Shown piece after piece: positions 39,826-49,046 of a stretch of DNA of 64,000 nucleotides. Position 1 is the stretch's first letter; every line of letters begins with the position of its first letter. The stretch spans positions 27,801 through 91,800 of the forward strand of contig OMZU01000005.1 of assembly GCA_900315605.1 (NCBI GenBank). Direction: 5' to 3'. The notes under the pieces are model-generated. The model was not told the DNA's origin. It did not search any database and saw nothing but the letters and a program-made list of their open reading frames with translations. Origin of the DNA: an uncultured Eubacteriales bacterium (GTDB taxonomy: Bacteria; Bacillota; Clostridia; Oscillospirales; Acutalibacteraceae). Made by a program: the position numbers and the translations under genes.

Positions 39826-41532
39826 ATGAGTTTAATTGGCAAAAAGGGTGTCGATATTTCGTCCAACAACGGCAGTGTCGACATCGCAAAAATCAAAAGC
39901 GCCGGATACGATTTCGTGATGATCCGCTGCGGATTCGGTGAAAACATCACCTCTCAGGACGATAACCGCTGGGAGGAAAACGTCAGAAAATGCGAGGCGG
40001 CGGGTATGCCTTGGGGAGCGTATTTTTACAGCTATGCCTGTTCCGAAAGCTCTGCCAAGAGCGAACTCGAACACGCACTCAGGCTTCTCAAAGGCAAGAA
40101 GCCCACATTACCTGTAGCGTTTGATATGGAGGACGCTGATGGCTACAAGGCGCGTCATGGCGGATGGAACAAAACCAACGTTGACCGTGCCTGCCGTATC
40201 TTCTTGGAAGGTATCGCCAAGGCGGGCTACTATCCGATGCTTTACGCGGGCTTCGAGGAGATGAACAATTACATTTCCTCCGAGGTCTGGAACAAGTATG
40301 ATATCTGGTTCCCGCATTGGGCGGCTAAATGCGGCTACAAAGGAAAGAACCTGTGTATGTGGCAGTATGGCGGTGAGACGAACAAGCTCGAAAGCAACTC
40401 GATTCTGGGCGTCGGCGTCATAGATAAAAACATCTGCTACAAGGATTATCCTGCCATAATCAAGCAGGGCGGTTACAACGGATGGACAAAAACAGGCTCG
40501 ACCGCAACGACTACCGCAAAAGCGACTGTAACAGAGGCACAGCTCCGGCAGAGCGTTGCTGACATCATCAACAGCTGGCTCGGCGCAAAGGAAGGCGACA
40601 GCGTCCACGCTGAGATTCTGAAAATCTATAACGCGCAAAACCCACTGCCGGTCGGCTACAAGATGCAGGTACATGACGCTTGGTGTGCCGCGACTGTATC
40701 TGCCGCGTGGCTCAAAGCCGGTATTGCTCAGTACACGGGTACGGAGTGCGGCTGCGGACGTTTCCGCGATGACGCAATTAAGCGCGACATCTGGGTTGAA
40801 AACGATGCCTACAAGGCGAAAATCGGCGACGCAGTTATCTATTACTGGTCTGACAACGGCGTCGGTGACTGCAAGACAGGCGCGGACCATATCGGACTGG
40901 TAACGGCAGTGAGCGGCAACACCTTTACCGTCACCGAAGGAAACACAGGTAACGGTATTGTAGGCAAACGAACCATGCAGGTCAACGGCAGATACATCCG
41001 CGGCTTCATCGCTCCTAACTACGCTGATATCGCCAAAAAGGTCAGCGGTGTTGTAACCGTCACCAAGCCGTCGACCACCACGACCACCGTTGCAGCCACA
41101 ATTCCCGATATCTTCTATCGTGTTCGCGTTGCGGGTCACTGGCAGGCTCAGGTGAAGAACGGCGCGACAGCCGGTATTCGCGGCAAGGCTATCACCGACA
41201 TCGCAATCAAGGCAGCGAAGGGCAGCGTCAAATACCGTGTACATATCAAGGGCGGCAGATGGCTGCCGTTCGTCACGGGCTACGATGTTAACGATGCGAA
41301 AAACGGTTATGCCGGAATGGACTATTCCATTGACCTCGTTGAGGTGTATTACTTCACCCCGGCTGATGTTGTAAAAGGTGTCGGCTATCTCCGCGCCAAG
41401 TACCGCGTTTCCCCGACAAACGGTTCGTTCTACGCTTATCAATATGATAACGAAACAAAGAACGGGCAAGACGGCTACGCGGGATACACTGGCAAAGCAA
41501 TCGACCAATTTCAGCTTACGCTTGCAAAATAG
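39826..41532 (+). CDS. Endolysin: GH25 muramidase + CHAP-like amidase/endopeptidase + wall-binding repeats
   Basis: 568 residues. Residues 1-200 are a GH25 lysozyme (GVDISSNNG with Asp10; FDMED with Asp100 and Glu102). A linker rich in Thr (KTGSTATTTAKATV) leads to a CHAP-like domain, about 235-395, with Cys287 in HDAWCAAT and His355 in GADHIGLV. Another Thr-rich linker is followed by a C-terminal wall-binding region with YRVRVAGHWQAQVKNG and YRVHIKGGRWLPFVTGYDVN. Two catalytic activities in one lysin would cut glycan and peptide parts of the wall. GGAGG upstream. Confidence 0.95.
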   Translation: MSLIGKKGVDISSNNGSVDIAKIKSAGYDFVMIRCGFGENITSQDDNRWEENVRKCEAAGMPWGAYFYSYACSESSAKSELEHALRLLKGKKPTLPVAFDMEDADGYKARHGGWNKTNVDRACRIFLEGIAKAGYYPMLYAGFEEMNNYISSEVWNKYDIWFPHWAAKCGYKGKNLCMWQYGGETNKLESNSILGVGVIDKNICYKDYPAIIKQGGYNGWTKTGSTATTTAKATVTEAQLRQSVADIINSWLGAKEGDSVHAEILKIYNAQNPLPVGYKMQVHDAWCAATVSAAWLKAGIAQYTGTECGCGRFRDDAIKRDIWVENDAYKAKIGDAVIYYWSDNGVGDCKTGADHIGLVTAVSGNTFTVTEGNTGNGIVGKRTMQVNGRYIRGFIAPNYADIAKKVSGVVTVTKPSTTTTTVAATIPDIFYRVRVAGHWQAQVKNGATAGIRGKAITDIAIKAAKGSVKYRVHIKGGRWLPFVTGYDVNDAKNGYAGMDYSIDLVEVYYFTPADVVKGVGYLRAKYRVSPTNGSFYAYQYDNETKNGQDGYAGYTGKAIDQFQLTLAK

Positions 41533-41551
41533 AATAATCACTGTATTTATG

Positions 41552-41590
41552 CCTCATCACTTTTCGGTGGTGGGGCTTCTTTTTATTTTA
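41552..41590 (+). terminator. Terminator of the late operon
   Basis: CCTCATCAC (41552-41560) pairs with GTGGTGGGG (41567-41575) using wobbles, followed by a T-rich tract. It ends transcription after the endolysin. Confidence 0.7.
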
Positions 41591-41893
41591 CCGCTGTTTT
41601 TTCAATAACACCATAAACTGAGAGTTAATAACTTAACTGTGGGTTTAAGTTTGCAAGGATGAAGGGGATTAGATATATGTATTGTTACAGGTTTTATTCC
41701 GAGTCCTCGATGATGAAGACTCAGAAAATGCAATAAACAAGCCGTTTTTCGTTTAGATTAAGGTTGCATTTTTTATATCGTTTACATTCTTATTATCACG
41801 GAAAGCAAAACTAAAAACTAAATTTAATAATTTTTTGAAAAACACTCGCCAAACCACACCCTAAATGTCCGTATAGTGAAAGGATGTGGTATC
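41591..41893 (+). other. AT-rich non-coding stretch between lysis and recombination modules
   Basis: No gene seen. It carries motif copy d (41837-41877) at its right end, and may hold the phage attachment region or a promoter for the recombination module; nothing else recognised. Confidence 0.4.
41837..41877 (+). repeat. GAAAA-spaced TATAGT motif, copy d
   Basis: GAAAAACACTCGCC followed 35 bases from its G by TATAGT (41872-41877) in TGTCCGTATAGTGAAAGG, directly before the HTH/zinc protein gene. Confidence 0.6.
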
Positions 41894-42322
41894 GTGACCA
41901 TCGAAGAAAGAAACAGCATAGTCCGTTTGCGCAAAGCGGGTCAGGGCTACAAAACAATAGCTGTAACATTAGGATTGTCCAAGGAGACTGTAAAGTCGTT
42001 TTGTCAGCGTAATAATATGGGAGGTCAACGCGTACGTTCCGCTGATTCTCAAAGAGGGATAATCTGTCCGTTCTGCGGTAAAAAGATACAGCAAACGGAG
42101 CACACCAAGCCCAAGAGATTCTGCTCCGCTGAATGTCGGCAAGCGTGGTGGAACGCTCACCCGGAATGCGTCGGTCAAAAAGCTGTCTATACTTTCACCT
42201 GCGCGCAATGTGGGCGGGAGTTCACCGCATACGGAAACAGTCACAGAAAGTATTGCTGTCATAGCTGTTATATAGCGGCTCGTTTCAAGGGAGGTGTGTC
42301 CCATGACGCGAGAGCAATTTGA
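41894..42322 (+). CDS. HTH protein with C-terminal zinc fingers, recombination module regulator
   Basis: 142 residues from GTG 41894 (GAAAGG about 10 bases upstream). Residues 1-45 are a helix-turn-helix (VRLRKAGQGYKTIAVTLGLS). Then come paired cysteines: CPFCGKKI with CSAEC, and CAQCGREF with CCHSC, giving two zinc ribbons. It opens the recombinase operon and is immediately preceded by motif copy d. It probably regulates the recombinases or acts as a directionality factor; this is inference. Confidence 0.65.
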   Translation: MTIEERNSIVRLRKAGQGYKTIAVTLGLSKETVKSFCQRNNMGGQRVRSADSQRGIICPFCGKKIQQTEHTKPKRFCSAECRQAWWNAHPECVGQKAVYTFTCAQCGREFTAYGNSHRKYCCHSCYIAARFKGGVSHDARAI

Positions 42323-42470
42323 CAACGAGGTAATGTTTCAGGCGAGTATAGCTCCGTTCAAATCAATGCTGCGTGAAGGTATCATCACGGCGGAAGAATA
42401 CACTAAAATATTCACCATATTAGACGAGGAATACCACCCCATCTTTGTCGGTAATATTGTATCAATATGA
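42303..42470 (+). CDS. SHOCT-like small protein
   Basis: 55 residues from ATG 42303 (AAGGGAGG about 8 bases upstream), overlapping the previous gene by 20 bases. The core MLREGIITAEEYTKIFTILD is the SHOCT (short C-terminal) pattern often found beside serine recombinases in Clostridia. It may be a recombination accessory protein; no direct evidence. Confidence 0.6.
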   Translation: MTREQFDNEVMFQASIAPFKSMLREGIITAEEYTKIFTILDEEYHPIFVGNIVSI

Positions 42471-42471
42471 G

Positions 42472-42500
42472 TGGATAATAAGGTGTTTTAGAGGTAATAT
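42472..42500 (+). promoter_or_regulatory. Promoter of the recombinase trio
   Basis: TGGATA (42472-42477), 17 bases, TAATAT (42495-42500). The -10 TAATAT and spacing are identical to the three cargo-cassette promoters. Confidence 0.65.
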
Positions 42501-42523
42501 ATACCTGCCGAGGAGGTGATATT

Positions 42524-43822
42524 ATGGCAAAAAATGTAGTTCAAATCCAACCGAACAAGCCGGAACTGCAACAAAGGTCACGGGTGGCAGCCTATGCCAG
42601 AGTGTCCTGCGGTAAAGATACTATGCTGCATTCGCTTGCGGCGCAGATCGATTATTATCGGGAAATGATTATCCGTAACCCGGAATGGAGGTTCGCCGGG
42701 GTGTTCGCTGATGAAGCAAAGACCGGCACCAAAGAGGATAGACCGGAATTCCAAGCCTTGATAGCAAAATGCCGCGCGAAAAAGATAGATATGGTTATTA
42801 CAAAATCCATAAGCAGATTCGCTCGAAACACAGTTACTCTTTTGAAGTATGTCCGCGAATTGAAAAATCTCGGAGTTGATGTATTTTTTGAAGAGCAAAA
42901 CATCCATACGATAAGCGCGGATGGTGAAGTAATGCTCACCCTGCTTGCGTCTTTCGCTCAGGCAGAGAGTTTATCAGTCAGCGAAAACTGTAAATGGCGT
43001 ATCCGCAAGGGCTTTGAAGAAGGCAAATCAACAAGTGTTCGTTTGCTCGGTTATCAACTGATTGACGGGGAGTTCACCATCATCCCCGAGGAAGCGGAAA
43101 CTGTACGCCGTATCTTCAACCTGTATCTTCAGGGATATGGTATTCAGACTATCTCAAATATGTTAGAATCCGAAAACCGCGCTACCGTCTGCGGTGGCGT
43201 TTGGCTTCCAAATAAGGTAGCGGAAATTCTTGACAACGAGAAATATTGCGGAGATTTGCTCCTACAAAAGACAATCGTTCAGAATCACATCGATAAAAAG
43301 ACCATTCTCAATACCGGGCAACTACCGCAGTATCTTATTGAAAATAATCACGATGCGATTATCGACAAGGACATATTTCTTAAGGTGTCGGAAGAACGCA
43401 AACGCCGGGCAATTAACAAAGGAGTCAAGCGAGAGTATTCCGCGTTGACAGGTATGATCCGATGCCCGTATTGCGGAAAGAACTATCGCAGAAAAACCAC
43501 AACGAGATGTATAAAGTGGTGCTGCTCGACCTTTAATTCAAAAGGCAAAAAGTTCTGTCCTGACTCAAAGATGATACCGGAAGATACGGTTATTCAGGCG
43601 ATATGTTCAATGCTCAACATGGACAGTTTTGATGAGAAAAAATTTGTAAAACTGATTGACCATATCGATGCCTGTAAGGAAAACACACTTCGGTTTCATT
43701 TTACAGACGGAAACAGCCGCGATTACGTTTGGGCTGACCGATCACGGGCAGAAAGCTGGACTCCCGAAATGAGAGAAACCGCGAGAAAAAACACTATAAG
43801 GAGGCGCTCAAATGGCAAATAA
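42524..43822 (+). CDS. Large serine recombinase 1
   Basis: 432 residues. Resolvase domain with catalytic Ser28 (AAYARVSCGK) and SISRFARNTV. The recombinase domain (LGYQLIDGEFTIIPEEAETV) follows, then a zinc ribbon with CPYCGKNY and a C...C pair near CCSTFNSKGKKFCPDS. The long coiled coil common in large recombinases is short here. AGGAGGTG precedes the ATG. It overlaps recombinase 2 by 11 bases. Confidence 0.9.
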   Translation: MAKNVVQIQPNKPELQQRSRVAAYARVSCGKDTMLHSLAAQIDYYREMIIRNPEWRFAGVFADEAKTGTKEDRPEFQALIAKCRAKKIDMVITKSISRFARNTVTLLKYVRELKNLGVDVFFEEQNIHTISADGEVMLTLLASFAQAESLSVSENCKWRIRKGFEEGKSTSVRLLGYQLIDGEFTIIPEEAETVRRIFNLYLQGYGIQTISNMLESENRATVCGGVWLPNKVAEILDNEKYCGDLLLQKTIVQNHIDKKTILNTGQLPQYLIENNHDAIIDKDIFLKVSEERKRRAINKGVKREYSALTGMIRCPYCGKNYRRKTTTRCIKWCCSTFNSKGKKFCPDSKMIPEDTVIQAICSMLNMDSFDEKKFVKLIDHIDACKENTLRFHFTDGNSRDYVWADRSRAESWTPEMRETARKNTIRRRSNGK

Positions 43823-45449
43823 AAAAATAACCGTAATTCAGCCGACAAAGCCGCTTCATTCTTCTGATTTTCAGAGTTACTCCAAAAGAAGGCTCGTGGC
43901 TGCATATGCGCGCGTATCTACAGATCACGAGGAGCAGGAAAGCTCGTTTGAAGCACAGGTCAGTTATTACGAACAGAAAATCAAAGCAAACCCTGCGTGG
44001 CAATTCGTAGAGGTGTATTCGGATGAGGGTATTACAGGCACCAGTATGAAAAAGCGCGATGGCTTTAATCGTATGATCAAGGACGCGCTTGCCGGGAAGA
44101 TTGACCTCATCCTTACAAAATCAGTCAGCCGATTTGCTCGAAACACAGTTGACAGTCTCACCACCGTCCGAAAGCTGAAAGATAAAGGCGTTGAGGTGTT
44201 TTTTGAGAAAGAAAACATTTACACGCTCGACTCCAAAGGAGAACTGCTTATAACTATTATGAGTTCGCTTGCTCAGGAAGAAGCGCGGAGCATTAGCGAG
44301 AACACAGCGTGGGGTCATCGTAAAAGATTCGCTGATGGTAAATTCAGCTTAGCTTATTCCACATTTCTTGGTTATGATAAAGGACCCGATGGAGAGTTGG
44401 TGATCAACGAAGAACAGGCTGTCATTGTCAGACGCATTTATGATGATTACCTTGCGGGACTGTCACCCTATACAATAGCAAAACGGCTGACAGAGGATGG
44501 TATAGAAACCCCTGCTCATAAAACTGTGTGGCAAGCAAGCACGGTATACAGTATCCTCAAAAACGAAAAATATTACGGAGCCGCAATTTTACAAAAATGC
44601 ATCACTACTGATTTTTTATCTAAGAAGCAAATCAAAAATACCGGGCAGCTTCCGCAGTATTATATAGCTAACGACCACGAAGCCATCATCCCGCCTGAGA
44701 AGTTCAAAATGGTTCAGGACGAAATGCAGCGACGGGAAGATGCCGGGTTCAAAGCCCAGTGCGTTTCGATTTTTTCCGCAAGAATTGTCTGCGGCGACTG
44801 CGGCGGTTTTTACGGCAGAAAAATCTGGCACGCCGGGTCAAAGTACGCTTCTTGGCGATGGCACTGCAACAACAAATTTCAGAAGCGTAAGTACTGCTCA
44901 ACTCCCACTCTTAAAGAAGAGAGCCTTAAGGAGGCTTTCTTGGAGGTTTTCAACGGGCTTATCAAACGGCGTGATAAAATCGAGAAAAACTACAACCGCT
45001 GCCTTGACGCGATTACAGACACATCCGAATATGAGCGTCAGTTGGAGGAGTTAAACAAAGGCTGTGCCGAGGTTCATCAGCTAATCAAAAGTCTGTTAAT
45101 TTCGCACGGAAAGCAATCAGAGGATGAAAGCATTTCCGATATGTACGCGGAGTATGAGAACCGGCTTGACACTCTCGCAAAACTCAAACAGGAGTTAGAT
45201 ATGAAGATCGCAGCTTGTTCGGCAAAGCGAACTCAGGTCAATGGTTTCCTTAGTGAACTGAAGAAGCACGACCAACCGCTTGTCGAGTTCGATGACCTTG
45301 TGTGGCAGGCAGTGATCCACCACGCCAGAGTTGATAATAACAACACAATCACCTTTGTGTTCCGCGATGGCACTGAGGTCACCACACCCATCAAAAACGG
45401 TGTGAAACCGTACAGAAAGCGAAAGAAGGAGGAGCCTTCGGATGAGTAA
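43812..45449 (+). CDS. Large serine recombinase 2
   Basis: 545 residues, full architecture. The resolvase domain has catalytic Ser36 (AAYARVSTDH) and SVSRFARNTV, and the recombinase domain contains FLGYDKGPDGELVINEEQAV. The zinc ribbon has CGDCGGFYG, and a coiled coil (residues about 400-490) precedes the C-terminal strand IHHARVDNNNTITFVFRDGT. It is the most complete of the three and the best candidate integrase. AAGGAGG upstream; overlaps both neighbours. Confidence 0.95.
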   Translation: MANKKITVIQPTKPLHSSDFQSYSKRRLVAAYARVSTDHEEQESSFEAQVSYYEQKIKANPAWQFVEVYSDEGITGTSMKKRDGFNRMIKDALAGKIDLILTKSVSRFARNTVDSLTTVRKLKDKGVEVFFEKENIYTLDSKGELLITIMSSLAQEEARSISENTAWGHRKRFADGKFSLAYSTFLGYDKGPDGELVINEEQAVIVRRIYDDYLAGLSPYTIAKRLTEDGIETPAHKTVWQASTVYSILKNEKYYGAAILQKCITTDFLSKKQIKNTGQLPQYYIANDHEAIIPPEKFKMVQDEMQRREDAGFKAQCVSIFSARIVCGDCGGFYGRKIWHAGSKYASWRWHCNNKFQKRKYCSTPTLKEESLKEAFLEVFNGLIKRRDKIEKNYNRCLDAITDTSEYERQLEELNKGCAEVHQLIKSLLISHGKQSEDESISDMYAEYENRLDTLAKLKQELDMKIAACSAKRTQVNGFLSELKKHDQPLVEFDDLVWQAVIHHARVDNNNTITFVFRDGTEVTTPIKNGVKPYRKRKKEEPSDE

Positions 45450-46908
45450 CGCTATACCTATTATTATAGAGCCTCATGAGCCGGAACGCGGCAAATACCG
45501 TGTAGCCGCGTACTGCCGCGTTTCAAGTTCAAGCGATGAGCAGATGCACAGTTATTATGCGCAGGTTGGCTATTACAAAAAATTGTTTGCCGAGGTCGAT
45601 TCCTACGTCTTTGTCGGGGTCTACGGCGATGCCGGTATTTCCGGCACAAGAACTTGTAATCGTGATGGCTTTCTAAAATTGATTGAGGATTGCCGAAACG
45701 GACTGGTAGATTGTATATGGACAAAAAGCGTGTCGCGGTTTGGGAGAAATACCGTTGACACGCTTATTTTTACACGAGAGTTGCGCAACCTTGGAATCGA
45801 TGTATTCTTTGAAAAGGAAAACATACACTCAATAGATTCTTCCGGCGAATTGCTTTTGACGTTAATGGCGGCCTTCGCTGAATCTGAATCGAAAAATATG
45901 TCAGATAATATTGCTTGGGGTAAACGGCGAAGGTTTGCAGAGGGATTGGTACAGACAATTACGATAGGCAATTTGCTCGGCTTCCGGCAAGAAAACGGTG
46001 TCGTTACGGTTGTGGAAGAAGAAGCCGAAATAGTCCGTAAGATTTTTCAAAAGTATCTGGACTGTTACAATTTTGGAGAAATTGCGGAGATGCTGAATCA
46101 GGAAAACGCTCCCAAGCGATTCAAAGGAAAATGGAGCAGAACGGAAGTTAGAAATATTATACTGAACGAAAAGTACGCCGGGGATTGTTTGCTGCAAAAA
46201 TATTATGTAGTTAATCCGCTTGAACACAAACGCGCTCCGAATACAGGTCAGTTAGCACAGTATTTCGTAGAAGGATGTTTCCCTGCCATTGTAAAAAAAG
46301 ACGACTGGCTTGTTGCTCAGGAGATGGCAAAAAGCCTCTCGAACAGAAGTGTAGTCAACAGCGATGAAAGACCGTTCGTAGGAATGATGTACTGTGCCGT
46401 TTGCGGAAAGCAGTGTAAAATCCATACCACGGTAGGTATGGGCGGTAATCCACTGCGAAGATACAGGTGTGTGAGTTTTAAAGATAACAGCGGTGTGGAA
46501 ATACCCGGAATGACATATGTTCGTCCTCACACCTCGCGGTACATAAAGAACCCTACACCGAAGCTAAAAGCGTGGAGAGAAAAATACGCGCCGCCCCGGA
46601 TGACGAGACAATATTATTGTTCCGACACCAGAATCGAAGCCGATCACCCTTATGAAGTGTTTATCAAGGCGTGGAACTATCTCGTTACCAACAGGCAACG
46701 ATACCTTCCTACTATATATAATATGATAAGCGCGGAAGATGTCCTGCTCCGATTCAATGCTTCGGTAATGTACAAATTACTCAGCAAGGGTGATATGCTC
46801 CACGAATTTGACACACGATTATTCAGAAAAACCGTTGACCGAATCGAGGTACATCCTTCCGGCAAACTGACATTTATGTTCAAAACAGGCTTAAAAATCA
46901 CGAAATAA
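45442..46908 (+). CDS. Large serine recombinase 3
   Basis: 488 residues. Catalytic Ser28 (AAYCRVSSSS), SVSRFGRNTV and the recombinase domain NLLGFRQENGVVTVVEEEAE are present. A zinc ribbon (CAVCGKQC) is followed by an unusual segment with YVRPHTSRYIKNPTPKLKAW and a C-terminal strand LTFMFKTGLKITK. The coiled coil is reduced. AAGGAGGAG upstream; overlaps recombinase 2 by 8 bases. All three would be made together; they may form mixed complexes or act at different steps. Confidence 0.9.
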   Translation: MSNAIPIIIEPHEPERGKYRVAAYCRVSSSSDEQMHSYYAQVGYYKKLFAEVDSYVFVGVYGDAGISGTRTCNRDGFLKLIEDCRNGLVDCIWTKSVSRFGRNTVDTLIFTRELRNLGIDVFFEKENIHSIDSSGELLLTLMAAFAESESKNMSDNIAWGKRRRFAEGLVQTITIGNLLGFRQENGVVTVVEEEAEIVRKIFQKYLDCYNFGEIAEMLNQENAPKRFKGKWSRTEVRNIILNEKYAGDCLLQKYYVVNPLEHKRAPNTGQLAQYFVEGCFPAIVKKDDWLVAQEMAKSLSNRSVVNSDERPFVGMMYCAVCGKQCKIHTTVGMGGNPLRRYRCVSFKDNSGVEIPGMTYVRPHTSRYIKNPTPKLKAWREKYAPPRMTRQYYCSDTRIEADHPYEVFIKAWNYLVTNRQRYLPTIYNMISAEDVLLRFNASVMYKLLSKGDMLHEFDTRLFRKTVDRIEVHPSGKLTFMFKTGLKITK

Positions 46909-47265
46909 TACGCAAAAATCAGGGTCCCTGCTGCCGTTGTGTAACAGGGATTTCTTGCTTTTTCCAATTGAATTATTGCTAATTTAGCAAGGATGATATT
47001 GCTTTTCTCGTTTGATATATTGGCATAATTCACTCGATTTTTGACTCGATTTTTGTTACACACTTTTGGGTTTTTGGGGTATTTCTCAACTTCACTCGAA
47101 ACTACTAATGAAATTCTTAGTTGATTATTCGATGCATATCGACAGGGCTTCTTGCCGGTCATAGCCCAAATAACCCAGATTCTAAGCCATTATTTGAAGT
47201 TGCACCCCTTTATGCACCCCTTTGGCATTTTGGGGTGATGAAAATTAAATTGTATCAATGGAACG
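46909..47265. other. Right junction of the prophage, probable attachment region
   Basis: 357 bases without a gene. A weak hairpin (TCCCTG/CAGGGA) follows recombinase 3. Short tandem repeats lie here: ACTCGATTTTTG near 47032-47057 and GCACCCCTTT twice near 47202-47221. The sequence then joins in frame to a serine-recombinase gene lacking its first half, so the integration crossover is probably within about 30 bases of 47240-47266. The exact core cannot be fixed without the left end. Confidence 0.5.
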
Positions 47266-48099
47266 GTGCAGACGCAGAAGACGTATATTTCTGATTTTCT
47301 CTCAAAAAAAGTCAAGAAAAACAACGGGGAGCTTCCGCAGTATTACGTTGAGAACGGTCACGCGCCGATCATAATTCCGGCAGACTGGGACGTTGTGCAG
47401 GAGGAGATCGCCCGCAGAAAGGAAGCGGGCAAAGCGTACAGCTCCGCCACCGTTTTGTCTTCTAAGCTGATCTGTGAGGACTGCGGCGGGTTCTTCGGCA
47501 TAAAAGTCTGGCACTCCACCGACAAATACCGCAGAGTAATCTACCGCTGCAACAACAAATACGCAAACAAAACGCCCTGCCGCACCAACCATTTCACGGA
47601 GGAAGAAGTCCATAAAATGTTCTTGGCGGCGTATAACGAGTACATGGGCAACCGTGAAAATATAATCCGCGGAGCAGAAAAAATGTGCCGCGTTCTATCC
47701 GATACGACCGACCTGACGCGGAAGCTTGAACAGAAAACGGCACAGCGTGAAACCAAGGCTGAACTATACCGCGCTTGGATTTCTCAGGGAGCCGGGGCGC
47801 GCAGCGAAAACTTCAAGAAGCGCGAGGAACAGCTGTACGCCGACTATGACGCGCTTGATAAGGAGGTCAACGCGCTCACGAAAAAAATCGCAGATATCAA
47901 CAACCGTCATACCAAGCTCGTCAATTACATCAAAGGCTTGCAGGAAAAACCGCTGATCCTCGAAAAGTGGGATACCGCCATGTGGATCACAACCATACGT
48001 CACTGCATTGTCCACCGCGACGATTCGATCACTTTTGTTTTCAGGGACGGCGCAAAAATAGATATTCAGCCTGTGGGCAGAACGCGGGGGATTATATGA
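47266..48099 (+). pseudogene. Large serine recombinase lacking its catalytic domain (3' part only)
   Basis: 277 residues remain, beginning in the recombinase domain (KTYISDFLSKKVKKNNGELP). They then show the zinc ribbon (CEDCGGFFG), the coiled coil and the C-terminal strand HCIVHRDDSITFVFRDGAKI. The N-terminal resolvase domain with the catalytic Ser is absent, and homology begins abruptly at about 47264 after non-coding DNA. The simplest reading is that the prophage inserted into this gene; its 5' part should then lie at the left end, outside the window. GTG 47266 is only the first in-frame start. Confidence 0.8.
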
Positions 48100-48323
48100 C
48101 ACGGGACAAAGATATCGGCAAAATACTTCGCAGCAGACGGCTGGAGCTTGGCATGACACAGGAGCAGGTTGCGCTGAAGCTCGGCATGAGCATTCACCAA
48201 TACCAGCGTTACGAATACGGCGAACACAGGTTTCCGAACATTCCGATGAGGATCGGGCTTCGGGTCTGCACCGTGCTTGAACTCGACCCGTTTGAGTTAT
48301 TGCCAATCAGCAAGGACGAATAA
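48096..48323 (+). CDS. Xre family regulator, 75 residues
   Basis: ATG 48096 overlaps the stop of the truncated recombinase. A single helix-turn-helix domain: IGKILRSRRLELGMTQEQVA, LGMSIHQYQRYEYGEHRF, and LRVCTVLELDPFELLP. As the last gene of the interrupted recombinase operon it probably regulated that element. After the insertion it may be expressed only from readthrough. Confidence 0.85.
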   Translation: MTRDKDIGKILRSRRLELGMTQEQVALKLGMSIHQYQRYEYGEHRFPNIPMRIGLRVCTVLELDPFELLPISKDE

Positions 48324-48407
48324 AAAAGCAAATCCGCTTTCCGAGTAGTATCAATAGTCACTTTTCAAGTCCAATCTTCAGAGAGGTACACATATCGTTT
48401 AATTAAC

Positions 48408-48451
48408 GTTGTGTTGTAACGCTTGACTTTACAACACAACTGTGCTATACT
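48408..48451 (+). promoter_or_regulatory. Rrf2 autoregulatory promoter with perfect inverted repeat
   Basis: GTTGTGTTGTAA (48408-48419), nine bases, TTACAACACAAC (48429-48440) is a perfect 12-bp inverted repeat whose spacer contains the -35 TTGACT (48423-48428). TATACT lies 17 bases further (48446-48451). A bound repressor would block RNA polymerase. Confidence 0.85.
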
Positions 48452-48475
48452 TTCTTCAATGAAAGGGTGGTATGT

Positions 48476-48922
48476 ATGCAAATATCAAGCAGATTTACGA
48501 TAGCGATTCATATTTTTTCCTGTATCAATACTTTTGAGGATGAGCATAGGATTACAAGCGAGTTCTTGGCAACAAGCATTCAGGTCAACCCTGTCATTAT
48601 CAGAAGACTTCTCGGACAATTAAAAGAATCCGGACTTATTACAGTTCAACGTGGTTCCGGTGGTGCGAGCATAGCAAGACCTGCCGAAGAAATAACATTA
48701 CTTGATGTGTTCAATGCGGTAGAGAGTCTTGAAGACGGCAAGCTGTTTCATTTTCACGAAAATCCGAACCCTGAATGTCCTGTCGGAAAAAGCATTCACC
48801 CTGTTCTTGATTGTCGGCTTGATCAGATTCAGGCAGCAATGGAAAGAGAAATGCAGAGCATTACGCTCGCCGATATTTTTGCCGATACAAAAAAATACAT
48901 TGAAGATAATTCGCACTCATAA
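48476..48922 (+). CDS. Rrf2-family transcriptional repressor (YwnA-like)
   Basis: 148 residues from ATG 48476 (AAAGGGTGG upstream). Winged helix with ITSEFLATSIQVNPVIIRRL and LKESGLITVQRGSGGASIA, the hallmarks of Rrf2. The sensor loop has ECPVG and one further Cys (LDCRL), as in YwnA-type members, rather than the three-Cys iron-sulfur cluster site of IscR. It probably responds to a thiol-reactive or redox signal. Operators of identical design occur at its own promoter and at the next gene. Confidence 0.85.
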   Translation: MQISSRFTIAIHIFSCINTFEDEHRITSEFLATSIQVNPVIIRRLLGQLKESGLITVQRGSGGASIARPAEEITLLDVFNAVESLEDGKLFHFHENPNPECPVGKSIHPVLDCRLDQIQAAMEREMQSITLADIFADTKKYIEDNSHS

Positions 48923-48951
48923 CGGGTGCGAAATTTTTTGAAAAAATTCCG

Positions 48952-49014
48952 TTGTAACTATTGACATTACAATAAATGTGTGTTATATTATGGTTGTAAC
49001 AAGTTAGGTTACAA
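48952..49014 (+). promoter_or_regulatory. Promoter with two Rrf2-type operators
   Basis: TTGTAA-N9-TTACAA at 48952-48972 covers the -35 TTGACA (48961-48966). TATATT follows after 17 bases (48984-48989). A second TTGTAA-N9-TTACAA lies at 48994-49014, just downstream of the -10. Same geometry as at 48408. Confidence 0.85.
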
Positions 49015-49046
49015 TAAACAAAAACCAATTTACGGAGGTAAAGATT

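Noticed and set aside
47266-48099. Fourth functional recombinase at 47266
   Set aside because: The catalytic Ser domain is missing and the coding similarity begins abruptly after non-coding DNA.
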